Origin: Voacanga thouarsii
Taxonomy: Eukaryota > Streptophyta > Magnoliopsida > Gentianales > Apocynaceae
NCBI GenBank assembly: GCA_026120185.1
Contig: JANUWF010002421.1
Location: 1,736,001-1,800,000, forward strand
Reading direction: 5' to 3'
Length of the DNA stretch: 64,000 nucleotides
The notes below the pieces were generated by a model, which saw only the letters and a program-made list of their open reading frames with translations, did not search any database and was not told where the DNA came from. Below are positions 34,131 to 46,080 of the stretch, in pieces. The position numbers and the translations under genes are program-made. Numbering within the stretch: the stretch's first letter is position 1; every line of letters begins with the position of its first letter.

Positions 34131-34568
34131 GTGTGGGTGTCCGGTTTTACGCCTTTTGAAGACCCCTAGTCTAAAGGATAAGACGACATTCTCAACCCTC
34201 TCTGGATCATGGTCTAGTGGGGTGTTACATTCTTTATAACTCAAAATCGGGTGTAGCTGTAAGGGTTCATTACTCAAAATATGTTCTAGGTTTGGATTAT
34301 TATGACATATGAAATATATCATATATATTAGTCAATCCATTAGGAAGATATTAATGATAAGCTTGCTATTCCAATCCTTTTTGTAATTTGGAGTGGTCTA
34401 ATGTTCCTCGGACTCAACTTTCCTCTTTTTGAATGTTTCAAGCTTCACTTACTCAATGTCAACTTTAGAAATACAACTCTCCCCTCTTGAAATTCTACCT
34501 TTCTTCTTCTGTTATCAACATAAGTTTTCTATCGGCTCTAAATAGCTTTCAGCTGTTCTTGTACTAAC
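34130..34568 (-). pseudogene. Ty3/gypsy integrase C-terminus (right piece of a split relic)
   Basis: Minus-strand translation just below the copia insertion shows KTYVDNRRRKVEFQEG, VVFLKLTLSK, a KRGKLSPRNIRPLQITKRIG block, and then in the frame 34322-34128 HILSNEPLQLHPILSYKE. These correspond in order to the integrase C-terminal region and polyprotein tail of chromovirus-like gypsy elements (usually VFLKVSP, GKLSPRYIGPF, EPLQL.DLSYEE). It continues colinearly from 46081-47250 once the copia element is removed. Confidence 0.75.
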
Positions 34569-36506
34569 TATTGGAATGTATGCCCTCTTAGACTAAGTTT
34601 TTGATGTATTTTTAACTTGTATTAATAAAAATATTTTTCTCAAAATTTATTTGTGAAATTTTCTCTATATTTGTACACGATTTTATTGGAAAAGACCCAT
34701 TGTGTTTAAATAAATCATTTATGTGAATGGAGGTCTTTTCCAGTAAGGTATAGACCATGGATACTTAACACATAAACTATTGTTCTTAACTGGATGATGA
34801 GAATGGGAATCTCATCATGGGAAGGTTATTGTATTATGAATTCCAAATAGGAAATAGCTTACCTTTAGCCAATGAGTAGTCTACTCATTTCCTAACACAA
34901 GCGTATTTCAAATACGTAGAACTGGACCTGTAGTAGTGGTTTCTAAAATTGCTATGTGATAGAAACCCAGACTACTACTGCTGCTGCGTAGACTTGTACT
35001 CTACAACTTGAGTATAAGTTGGTGATCTGACGAAGCTGAAAATGTATGCTTTGATATACTATAGTTGAGGTTCTTGAGAAGGACCAATATACTTGTATGT
35101 TGGATATATGTGACCACTTAGTCAAAACAGACTTATACAAGATAGTGTTTACACTATATCACCCATTGTGGTTGTCCAAATGATCTTATTATCTAGGGCC
35201 CTGGGGAACATGACTTGGATATTGGCTTTAGGATAGCTCTCTTGGAAAGCTAGAATATTTCAAGAAGTTGTGGATCATTAGACTAGAAACCTAAGGATGG
35301 TAGATGCCATTTAGAGATGTGCTAGTGTACTCTTTCCTCTCTAAATGAATGGCAATGTATAAAGGGTATTTTAGTCATTTCACCTATAGGTCGAAGACAT
35401 AGCTAACGCAGCATTGTCCTTGGGGTCAATATTTTCTTATGATGATATTAAAAAATATTTAAAATACAAAAATACAGCTATTTATATATCAAGGGTATTT
35501 TGGTCATTTTAGTAGCCAAGGTGATATGTCTTTTTGGTCCTTAGAATAGCCCGTAAGTCCAAATTATTTTAGGTCGAGGTAATAGTCATAATGGAAAAAT
35601 GATTTTATTTTATTCAGGAAGTCTAATTTATTTTTAGACTGGAATAAAATAAAAAGAATGAGAGAAATTAAATTTATTATCTATTTTGATTGGTTAATTA
35701 ATTATTCAGGGCCTAAGTCCAGATTGAATAATTAGAAAAATTAACCTGGGCTTAAACTAGTTAATAAAAAGCTTAATAATTATTTTAGTTCATTTGGGCT
35801 CATTAATTAATTATTAAATTATTTTAATAGGCCTAGAAAATAAATAATTAATGGTTATTATTTTTGGGCTCATTGGGTCCAAGAAAAAATAATAAATTAT
35901 TTTAACCTAATAGGCTGGACTAAAGGGTTCTTTATTATTCACAGTACAAAAGAGTTGGGGATAACCCAAACCTCTTATGCTGATAACCTCCGAATGTTTG
36001 AAACATGAAAACACCAGGGTTGAGTTATCTCGGATATGAATAGGAGTCATTGTGTAGAGCAAAAAAAATAAATAAATAAATAAATAAAAACACACAACAA
36101 AAACCAAAAAAAAAAAAAAAAAGAAACACCAGAGCCTCTGTTCTCTCTATTCTCTCTTTGCTTCTCACGTCTTCTTCTTCTCCTCTTTTTCCATCTTCTT
36201 GTCTTTGCTAATTAATAGCAAAGGATCAAGAAGGACCATCCTCACCTAGGTTATTTCACCAACTTAGATAGTCGGAGATATATTCTAAGAAGCAAAAAGC
36301 TTCGCGTTCATGTCAAGAAGAAGCTGATGGGTTGCTAGTTTCTTGCTGGAATCATCGTCAAGGCAGGTAACTCCTCCCGTGATTGGTGCCTCATCTTCTC
36401 AACTAGACCAGAAGAGGACACGAAGAGGTATATTTTTAACCTTCTGTTGCACTGTGTCCATTTTAGTTCATTTTCATGCATGTTCCTCTATTCTTTAATT
36501 CCATTA
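34569..36506 (+). repeat. Copia 5' LTR
   Basis: Begins TATTGGAATGTATGCCC and ends TTCCATTA. It matches 42213-42794 plus 44726-46075 throughout. It contains an AAAT microsatellite (36066-36090) and poly-A. The frames inside are not genes. Confidence 0.88.
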
Positions 36507-38229
36507 AAGTGGTATCAGAAACATTTGCTATGAAAGGCTTAGGATGATGCATGCTAGTTAATAAAACTTGGCAAGACCTATTATAATGAGATCCTTTTCT
36601 ATTTTGGTATGGGCAGAATGGTTTTACATCTTACCGTTAAGGTATAGGTGCTTCTGTAAATTTTTATTAACAGTTTTGTTTAGCTTTGTGTAAGCCCAAT
36701 TTGAAAGGGTATAGGTGGTTGTTATATTTTTGGGTGAAAAATGTAACAAGAAATGGCCTTGGACGATTGCAAAGCATTGCAGAAGAGATAGCAAAATTTG
36801 CCAAACGAAAAAAATTGCAGCAAAATCATTGAGAAGATGGACCGAGCCGATCTGAGCCAGTGCTATTGATGAGAGGGAAGCCGCGGCTTGAAACCGCAGT
36901 TGGGCCCGAGATGTCCTTGGCTCAAGGGCGTGCTCGAGGAAGCTTCCTCACGGAAATTGTTTCCTTGTGGTAGCCAGCAGCAGCTTCCTTGCGGAAGCTA
37001 CTGCACCGGGCGTCCGGGTCACGGGCACTCACCGGCAGACCATGGTCCATAGGTTTTCCCATGGGCCATGATCTAGTGTGGCAGGTGCACTGGACAAGAG
37101 AAATTTTTTTTTTGGTCCCATATCAGGCGAAGTTATTTTATTACAATAGTTAATATTCTTTGAATATTTTGCATGAAAAATAATAGTAAAGGATATTAGG
37201 ATTAAACGAGATCATTAATTAATTTAATTAATGTGTTTAATTCTTTTATTTGGGTACTTAGAATTAAAAATAGAAATGTATGAAAACGTTTATAGTTTTC
37301 TAGCACACTAATTATTTTAAGTCCTGTGTGCGCTTTTCTCAAAGACAAAAGTCTTTGGGAAATTTTATTTCACAAGAAAAATATTTTCTTTAATTAAATG
37401 GTTATTTTAACTTAAATAAAAATTAATCCTTGGTTATTTTGTTAAAGGTTTTTATCCTTGACATAGAAAATGTTATGGATTTAGAAATTTTTGTAAGTTA
37501 AAATGGAAAGCCATTTTAATTCTTTTTAGCAAAGAAAAAATTATTTTTGTCAAATAAAACCTTGAGATCAAAATCTCTATGAATTTTTTAATGGAAAAGT
37601 TTTGAAATTATTAAGTTTTCTAACTTAAATAAAATTAATCCATAAGGAAAGATTTCTCAAAAGGTATAAACCTTGACATAAATTTTTTTTATGGATTTAG
37701 ATATTTTATTTTAAGTTAAAGGAGAACTTAATTGGAATCTTTCAAATAATATTTTTCCAAGAAAACCCCTTATTTAAAAGACTAAGTGGGAAAGGAGTTC
37801 CAATGGCCCCACGGCTTACATCACGATCCTCATTAGAGATCGTGGGCTTCCTCGTATAGGATGGAGATACCATAAGAATCTAGAACTAATAAAATGATGT
37901 AATTGAAAACTCGGGACAGTACTATGATCGGTCGGCCCACGTTGGAGGTTATAGTGTGAGGTATGTCTATAGGAAATGAGAAGAAACAATTATCCTATCG
38001 ATGGAGTTATCTTCTGGATCATTACCTAGAAGAAAAATTAATTTGTGGTGGTTAACACACTTAGCTTAGGAAACTATTAATCTTCCCAAGAAGCCATGTC
38101 AATTTTCTTAAGAGCCAAATTAATCATGTAAAGATAATAGTAATGGGGTTAGCTATTATCAAGTTCAATATGAGGATAAAGTGCACAAAATTATTTTTTG
38201 TTTTACAAATATTAAGAACTTCTTTTATT
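36507..38229 (+). other. Copia leader with primer site and GC-rich block
   Basis: A TGGTATCAGAA primer site (36510-36520), matching initiator tRNA-Met, lies three bases after the LTR. A GC-rich block with several inverted GGAAGCTTCC-like phrases follows at 36830-37100, then AT-rich sequence. No coding frame is supported before gag. Confidence 0.65.
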
Positions 38230-39119
38230 TTTCAAAATTTAAGAAATAGTTGGTGGAGGTTCTTTCAATCCCTTTGCCATTATTCTCCGTGAGAATAAGC
38301 TAACGGTTTAAACTATGTGGACTAGAAAAAAAAACCTGGACATAATACTCACAACCGAACATAATACTCACAACCGAAGAGTATAAGTATATCCTATATG
38401 AAACCTATCCAGTTATAGAGGAAGGTTCTACCGTTGAGGAGTGTGAAGCTGAAAAGGCATATGTCCTATACGAAACCTGCCCAGTTATCGGGGAAGGTTC
38501 CACCGCTGAGAAGTATGAGGTTGAAAAGGTATAGAAGAAGGCTGACGAAATGGCCCGATGCTATATGTTAGCCTCCATGTCAAATATGCTACAATTTAAA
38601 CACGAGCACATAGCTACTACATATGATATTAGCACATCTCTAGCCACAATGTTCATGGATAAGAGTCGGCCTACAAGGCAGGAGGCTCTTAGAACGATCA
38701 TAAATACTAAGATGGCTGTGGGAGCATCAGTCAGAGAGTATATGCTCAAGATATTTGCTGCTTTCGAGGAAGCAGAAGTCTTGAGGGCTATTATTGACCC
38801 CGAGAGCCAAGTGGACACGGTTCTCGAATCTTTGTTGGGCTCATTCACTCAATTCAAGTTGAATTACAACATGAACAAGATAAACATAGGTTTAACTGAG
38901 TTGATGAAGGAGCTCCAGGTAGCAAAGAAGGTCATGAAGCCACAGGTTAGAGCCATAATGGATTCTTCTTCAAGAACTAGACCTAAGCCTAGAAAGTTCA
39001 AGAAGAAGAAGGGAAATGTAGTCCATCAGCCCAAGGCCCAGCCTAAAGATAAACCCAAGGGCAAATGCTTCAAGTGTAGGAAGAAGGGACACTGGAAAAA
39101 GAAGTGTCTAGATCTTTAG
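38230..39119 (+). pseudogene. Copia gag with CCHC knuckle
   Basis: The upstream part has LRENKLT and NLDIILTTE in one phase. A 19-base tandem duplication (38341-38378) shifts the phase. Two in-frame 72-base repeats (38388-38459 and 38460-38531) lead to a TAG at 38532. The open remainder (38550-39119) contains FKHEHIATTYDISTSLATMF, a TRQEALRTIINTKM block, the segment FKLNYNMNKINIGLTELMKE, a Lys-rich stretch, and the zinc knuckle CFKCRKKGHWKKKC at about 39066-39107. This is the plant copia gag pattern (UBN2-type). Gag forms the RNA-packaging particle. Confidence 0.87.
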
Positions 39120-40640
39120 GCCAAGATAAACCACATAGGTAATATTCTTTATATAGAGTCTATATTAATGGTTGGATCAACTTCCACTTAGATTATTGAT
39201 TCAAGAGCCACTGATCATATCTGTAACTCCTTATAGGGGTTTAGGATGGTTAGAAGACTCCAGAAGGGTGAACATGGACTACGTGTGGAAAATTGAGCAT
39301 AAGTTTAGACCCTTGCTGTGGGAGAACTAGAACTTACTTTTGATTGTAATAGAATAATTATTTTGAATGATATTTTATTTGTTCTTGGTTTTAGAAAGAA
39401 TTTGGTTTCGGTTGTAAAACTAATAAATCAAGAATATTTTGTTTCTTTCCATTCTGGTATTACTATCAGTAGAAATGGAGAAGTTAAATGTACTAGGCAT
39501 ATGTATGGAAATCTATTCTTCATTAATTCGATTAACAATCAATTGAATAATGCTCAATCAGAACCTTTAAATAGGAAGAGAAAGACCAATGTCAATGACT
39601 CATATCTTTAGCATCTAATGTTAGGTCACATTAACTCTACTATGATTCAGAGGTTAATCTATGATGGGCCTTTAGGCTCATTGAGATTGGAAAGTTAGCC
39701 TCAGTGTAAATCCTGCTTTATGGAGAAAATGACCCAAAAGGTCCTTTACCTAAAAGGTGGATAGAGCCAAAGAAGCATTAAGTCTTGTTCACACTGATGT
39801 GTGTGGTTCTTTGTCTACACTAGCAAGAGGGGGGTTTGAGTACTTCGTCACTTTCACAGATGATTGTACAAGGTATAGTTACATTTATCTAATGAGATGC
39901 AAGTTTGACTCTTTTGATAAGTTCAAAGAGTTTAAGATTGAAGTGGAGTATTGAACAGGTAAGTTAATCAAGACCTTACGATCATATCGTAGTGAAGAAT
40001 ACCTCCGTGGTGAATTCAATGATTACATGGTATATTATAGGATAGTATCTCTCTGCGTTGGGGATGCCCCAGCAGAATAGAGTAGCTAAAAAAAGGAACA
40101 GTACATTAATGGAAATAGTCCGAAGCATGATGTCTCATGCTACTCTTCAGTATCTTTTTGGGGATATGCCCTAGACACAACGGCATATATTCTGAACTTC
40201 GTGCCTTCAAAGTCAGTACCTAGGACTCCCTATAAGATGTAGATTGGGTGTAAGCTAAGTCTAAATCATCTCAAGATATGGGGTTGTCCAGGTTATGTAC
40301 TGATCAAGGAAGACAAGTTAGAACTAAGATTAGAATTATGCTATTTTGTAGGGTATCCAAAATGTACAAAGGGTAGTTACTTTTATCATTCCAATGAGCA
40401 AAAAGTACTCGTGAGTACTAGTGCTAGATACTTGGAGGATAAATAAAGTACATCCACCAAAAGTTCAACAAGGTTAGAACTGGAAGAGAAGTTATCTTCT
40501 AAATCAACATCTCCTAACCCGATTATAGAACAAGAAGAGGCACAGCGTCAGGAGCCTATACAATTGGAGCCTCATCGTAGTGGGAGGATATTTAGGGTTC
40601 CAGAAAGATGGACTGGATAGGATTTTGACCTAGTTTCCGA
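39120..40640 (+). pseudogene. Copia protease and integrase
   Basis: The protease motif IIDSRATDHIC near 39195 has Arg for the catalytic-site Gly (normally DSGATDH). The frame 39318-39611 carries ILNDILFVLGFRKNLVSV, the usual protease-integrase linker. The integrase zinc motif shows HLMLGH and CKSC (about 39610-39720). The core starts in 39757-39954 with LVHTDVCGSLST and FVTFTDDCTRYSYIYLM. Near 40060-40110 lies PQQNRVAKKRN. Stops are frequent. Confidence 0.85.
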
Positions 40641-41420
40641 CCATCAGGAACAAGATCCCACTAGATATAGGGAGGCTATTGTTGATGCTGATGCAGACCT
40701 ATGGCATGAAGCAATGAAAACTGAGATTGAGTCTATATACTTCAATCAGGTTTGGGATCTTGTAGCTTCACCTAAAGGGATAAAACCCATTGGGTGTAAG
40801 TGGGTTTACAAGAGGAAGAGAGGAGTGGATGGGAAGATGGAAACCTTTAAAACTAAGCTTGTGGCGAAAGGGTATGCTTAGAAAGATGGGATCGATTATG
40901 AGGAAACCTTTTTCTCGGTAGCCATGCTTAAGTCCATCCTATCCTCCTTGCCATCGCATATCATTATGACTATGAGATATGTCAAATAGATGTCAAGACG
41001 GTATTTTTAAATGGCCATCTTAGTGAAGACATCTATATATCCCAACCAGAAGGCTTTATTGCTATTGGCCAAGAACATATGGTTTGTAAGCTTAAGAAAT
41101 CCATTTATGGACTTAAGTAAGCATCTAGAGCATGGAACATTCATTTCGATGAGACTGTAAAGTCTTATGATTTCATTCAAAACGAGGATGAACCATATAT
41201 GCATAGGAAACTGAAAGGTATAAATGTAGTTTTTCTTATCCTATATATAGATGACATTCTACTCATTGAAAATGATATAGGGATACTATCATCTACTATG
41301 GTTTGGCTATCGAGTTAATTTAGTATGAAGGAATTGGGTGAAGCCAGTTATATTCTTGGAATAAAGCTTCTTAGAAATAGGAAGTAGAGAATGTTAGGTT
41401 TATCCTAAGCTACATACATT
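40641..41420 (+). pseudogene. Copia reverse transcriptase
   Basis: Blocks in order: EAMKTEIESIYFNQVWDLV, then IGCKWVYKRKRGVDGKMETF, TKLVAKGYA with a stop, DYEETF, VKTVFLNGHL, QPEGFI, KLKKSIYGLK and LYIDDILLIEND (41240-41275). The YIDD catalytic box is intact, but stops and shifts (for example at about 40880, 40988 and 41118) break the frame. The pattern is that of plant Ty1/copia RT; I did not assign a lineage firmly. Confidence 0.87.
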
Positions 41421-41689
41421 AACAAGATGTGGCCAAGTACAGCATGAACTCATGCAAATAGGGCATTGATCCCTTGCAGACATGGGTTGTCCTTTTCTTC
41501 GAAGAACTATCCGAAGTCTCAAGAAGAAAAATATAGGATGAGTAGGATTTCTTATGTTTCGGCTGTGAGAAGTCTCATGTATGCCACAGTGTATCAGGCT
41601 AGATATCTGCTTTGTCGTAAGCTTAGTCAGTAGATATCTATCAAACTCCGGGGAGATTCATTGGTAGGCTGTAAGGTATATTCTTAAGT

Positions 41690-42240
41690 ATCTCAAAGGT
41701 ATAAGAGATTATATGCTGGTTTATAGGGCTGATGACTTAGTTCCTACATGATACACAAAGTCAGACTTCTAGACATATAAGGATGAGAGAAAATCCACTA
41801 GTGGATATGTCTTCACCTTATCTAGAGGTGCCATTTTATGGAAAAGTATCAAATAATCCTGTATTACTAACTCAACCATAAAAGCTGATTATGTGACAGC
41901 TTTGAAGGTATCCAAGGAAGCAGTTTGGATCTGGAAGTTCCTTTTGGAACTTGTAGTCATGCCACACATAGACATACCGGTTGTGAAATATTGCGACAAT
42001 ATTGGTGCAGCCTCACAATCTAAAAAACCAAGGAACCACAAAAAGTGGAAGTACATAGAGAGGAAGTACTATCTAATCTGGGATTTCATCCACAGATGGG
42101 AAGTCATGGTGGAACAGATTACCTCGGAGAACAATCTGGCAGATCCTTTCACCAAGCATTTAGCGAAGAGAGTCTTTAGAAAACACATAGTTTTAGAGTG
42201 CAAATGGGAGATTATTAGAATGTATACCCTCCTAGATTAA
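41690..42240 (+). pseudogene. Copia RNase H
   Basis: The frame 41893-42240 carries ALKVSKEAVWIWKFLLEL, then VVKYCDNIGAASQSKKPRNH, the block YYLIWDFIHRWEV and NNLADPFTKHLAKRVF, the usual copia RNase H end. Upstream pieces (DDLVPTX, KSTSGYVFTL-like at 41760-41820) are in another phase. The frame runs 28 bases into the 3' LTR, whose start is preceded by the polypurine site CAAATGGGAGAT. Confidence 0.87.
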
Positions 42241-45200
42241 GTTTCTGGTGTATTTTTGACTTGTATTAATAAAAATATTTTTCTCATAATTTGTTTGTGA
42301 AATTTTCTCTATATTTGTGCACGATTTTATTGGAAAAGATCCATTGTGTTTAAGTAAATAATTTATTTGAATAGAGGTCTTTCACCGTAAGGTATGGACC
42401 ATGGGATACTTAACACATAAACTATTATTTTTAACCAGATGATGAGAATGGAAATCTCATCATGGGAAGGTTATTGTGTTATGAATTCCAAATAGAGAAT
42501 GGCTTACCTTTAGCCAATGAGTAGTCTACTCATTTCATAACACAAGCATATTTCGAATTCGTAGAATTAGATCTGTAGTAGTGATTTCTAAAAGTACTAT
42601 GTGATAGAAACCCAGACTACTACTGCTACAGCATGGACTTGTACTCTACAGCTTGAGTATAAGTTGGTGGTATGATGAAGCTGAAAATGTATGCTTTGAT
42701 ATACTATAGTTGAGGCTCTTAAGAAGGGCCAATATACTTGTATGTTAGGTATATGTGACTAGTTAGTCAAGACAGACTTCTACAAGATAGTGTCTGATGT
42801 GTTATTTATTTAGGTATAAAAATCATATAAAAATAAGCACATTCACAATCAAGTTTAAATTAAAATGTTAACCCCAAATTACACATATGAGAAAGCGTAC
42901 TCATCATTAACATATCATAGGGTTCAAACGAGTGTCGATCCTCCAGGAATAAGTATACATTAATCCCTCTTCTTTCATTGTTTAACCGACTCAACAAAGT
43001 GAAAAAGAAATAAACTAAAACAAAAGAAAATAAAAATAAAAATATATACATGTCAAGGATGGAGAAGAATGTAACTCAAACCATTGTTTAGACAAACATA
43101 ATCTTAAAGAATCCAATCATTATCATAACTAATTATTCTCTTGACATCATGAAGGATTAAATTAGATTCACTTCGATGGTCAATCCATGAAATCACTATC
43201 CTCTAGATAAATTAGCATCACTTGGTCTGTCTCAACTAACTACCCAAAAGACGCATTAAACACAATCCTTGATTAAATTTCCTTAGTCTGGCAAATTTAA
43301 AACATGAAATTAATCAATGAATCATTGGTCTGGCAAACATTAATTAACATTTAATTACTCAATCCTCAGCAATTAATCTATTTGGTCTAGCAAGTTAACA
43401 GCTAATAAATATTAAATTAATCAATTGAAACCACCATCAATCTCTTTGGTCTAGCAAGTTAATGAAAAGAAACAACCAATTAATCTCGTAATACGCCCAA
43501 GTAATTAAATATCAAGAAAAAAATCAACTAATCAAAAGATCAAATAACTCTAAAAATCACCAATACCTAAAACAATGTCAAATTATAATAAAACAATTAA
43601 CATATCATTGTTCAAGAGAAAGAAAACAAAGTAAACGAAAGAACTCATAGACAAGCCTCATTCTTCTTCCTTTGAAGACCTTCTTGTACAACCCTCTTTG
43701 AATTCTTTATTTCCGGAAAATATTAGTGAGCACTCTAAAATAAATCTAAGTCCTTACATTGTGCACCTCCCTTTCCTAGGATAAATTGGCCTTTATTTAT
43801 ATGCTTACAAAGTTCCTAAAAAAAGTCCTAAATAAATAAGAAGTAATTACCTAAAAATAATCCAAAACCAAAAAGGATTAATAAAAGTTAAAATAAAAAC
43901 CTAAATAAAATACTAAATCCACCGCCTTTGACTTTTTGAATTGGAAATCAAGTTTGACTTCAATTTAATTTGGACTTCAATTGGATTCTTGATTTGGACT
44001 TTATCGTGTTCTACTGAAACTTGTGGAATTCAAATTGTTGAATTTGCAATTGTGATCGCTGAAATCGGCTTCAATTTCAACCGTGCGGAATTGCTTAAAG
44101 CCACCAAGATTTTATCTTTGTTGCATCAGCTCAAGTGAGCCATTTTCCTTTTCATGCTCAGCCACCTTTGCTATTTCTTTCTTCTTCATGTTGTTGCCAC
44201 ATTTGTTGACCACTGAAGTTGCACTTCTTCTGCTCTTGTTATTGTAGTGGCTTCAATTGAGCCACTGACTGAAGACACCAAAATCCTCTTTTCTTTCTTT
44301 CTTTTGATGTCAGCTCATTTGCACAACCTGATATTGTTGACTTTCTTTGTTTGTCTAGGTCCCACCAAAACTCATGCTTTGTTGCAATTTCTATCGGCTC
44401 AATTGAGCCATGAACCAAGCCAATTGCTTCATTTTCCTTTTCCAACATCAATTGCAATTGCTCCACTATTTCTTCTCAATTTCTCCAGGCTTTTCTAGTG
44501 GAAGACCGGCGCCAGCTGTCCTTCCTGGGCTGGCGCCGCCTCTATTCTGGAAAATCACACAATTAGCTCTAATTTTCCCTTATTTTTACATAAAATTACA
44601 GAAAAGCATTTTTATAAGGAAAATATCAAATAGGAAGGAATATGACTAGTTATTTCACAAAATGTATCACAAAATGGCCTCAAATAACTAGAAAAAATAT
44701 GACTAATTTAGGCCATATCAGTGTCTACACTATATCGCCCCTTGTGATTGTCTGAATGATCTTATTGTCTAGGCCCCTGAGGAACATGACTTAAATATTG
44801 GCTTTAGGATAGCTCCTTTGGAAAGCTAGAATATTCCAAGAAGTCGTGGATTATTGAACTAGAAGCTTAAGGATGGTAGATGTCATTTAGGGAGGTGTTA
44901 GTACACTCTTTCCTCTCTAAATGAACGGCTTTATGTAGAGGGTATTTTAGTCATTTCACCTGTAAGTCGAAGATATAGCTAACGTAGCATTGTCCTTGTG
45001 GTCAATATTCTATTATAGTGATATATTAGAAAATATTTAAAATGTAAAATATAACTATTTATATAATAGGCATATTTTGGTTATTTTAGTAGCCAAGGTG
45101 ATGTGTTATTTTGGTCCTTAGAATAGACCGTAAGTCCTAATTATTTTAGATCGAGAAAATGGTCTTAATGGAAAAATGATTTTATTTTATTCAGGAAGTC

Positions 45201-46075
45201 TAATTTATTTTTGGACTGGAATAAAATAAAAAGAATGAGAGAAATTAAATTTATTATCTAGTTTAATTGATTAATTAATTATTCAGGACTTAAGCCCAGA
45301 TTGAATAATTAGAAAAAATAACCTGAGCTTAAACTAGTTAATAAAAGACTTAATAATTATTTTAGTTCATTTGGACTCATTTATTAGTTATTGGGCTATT
45401 TTAGTAAGCCCAGGAAATAAATAATTAATGGTTATTATTTTTGGGCTCATTGGGTCTAAGAAAAAATAATAAATTATTTTGGTCCAATAGCCTGGACTAA
45501 AGGTTTTTTTATTATTCACGGTACAAAAGAATTGGGGATAGCCCAAACCTCTTTTATTGATAACCTTCGGATGTTTGAAATATCAAAACACAAAGGTTGG
45601 GTTATCTAGGATATGAATAGGAGTAGTTGTGTAGAGCAAAAAAAAAAAAAAAAAAAAACACTACGAAACTAACCAAAAAAAAAAAAAAAAAGGAACACCA
45701 GAGCATCTATTCTCTATGTTCTCTCTTTACTTCTCACGTTTTCTTCTTTTTCTCTTTTTCCATCTTCTTGTCTTTGCTAGTTAATAGCAAAGGATCAAGA
45801 AAGACCATTCTCGCCTAGGTTGTTTCACCAACTTAGATAGGCCGAGGTATATTCTAAAAAGCGAAAAGCTTCGCGTTCATGCTAAGAAGAAGCCGACGGA
45901 TTACTAGTTTCTCATCAAAATCATCGTCAAGTTAGGTAGCTTCTACTGTGATTGGTGCCTCGTTTTCTCAACCAGACCAGAAAAGGACACGAAGAGGTAT
46001 ATTTTTAACCTTCCGTTGTGTCGTGCCCGTTTTAGTTCCTTCGCATGCATGTTCCTCTGTTCTTTAATTCCATCA
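42213..46075 (+). repeat. Copia 3' LTR interrupted by solo LTR
   Basis: Starts TATTAGAATGTATACCC right after the polypurine tract and ends TTCCATCA. The Athila-family solo LTR splits it at the GTGTC target. The two LTR copies show many substitutions, suggesting an old insertion. Confidence 0.88.
42795..44720 (-). mobile_element. Athila-family solo LTR
   Basis: 1926 bases from TGATGTGTTATT to GGCCATATCA, flanked by perfect GTGTC duplications (42790-42794 and 44721-44725). It shares long blocks with the LTRs at 6482-8037 and 14307-15841 (the AAAAATCATATAAAAATA start, the TCATCATTAACATA block and the CTAGTTATT-rich end). It has a different middle section of about 400 bases (43710-44480). No internal region remains, consistent with LTR-LTR recombination. 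Strand is given by similarity to the full element. Confidence 0.9.
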
Positions 46076-46080
46076 CTAAT

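Larger units (their letters stand above)
34569..46075 (+). mobile_element. Ty1/copia element, complete structure, coding-dead, with nested solo LTR
   Basis: LTRs at 34569-36506 and 42213-46075 flank a plus-strand gag-protease-integrase-RT-RNase H order, with integrase before RT, which defines copia. The 3' LTR is enlarged by an Athila solo LTR (42795-44720); without it, the two LTRs are about 1938 and 1932 bases. Flanking pentamers CTAAC (34564-34568) and CTAAT (46076-46080) match at four of five positions, consistent with an old target duplication. The insertion split a gypsy integrase relic. Many stops show it is inactive. Confidence 0.9.

Noticed and set aside
45627..45818. Frame with a poly-Lys start
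   Set aside because: Produced by A-runs in the copia 3' LTR.
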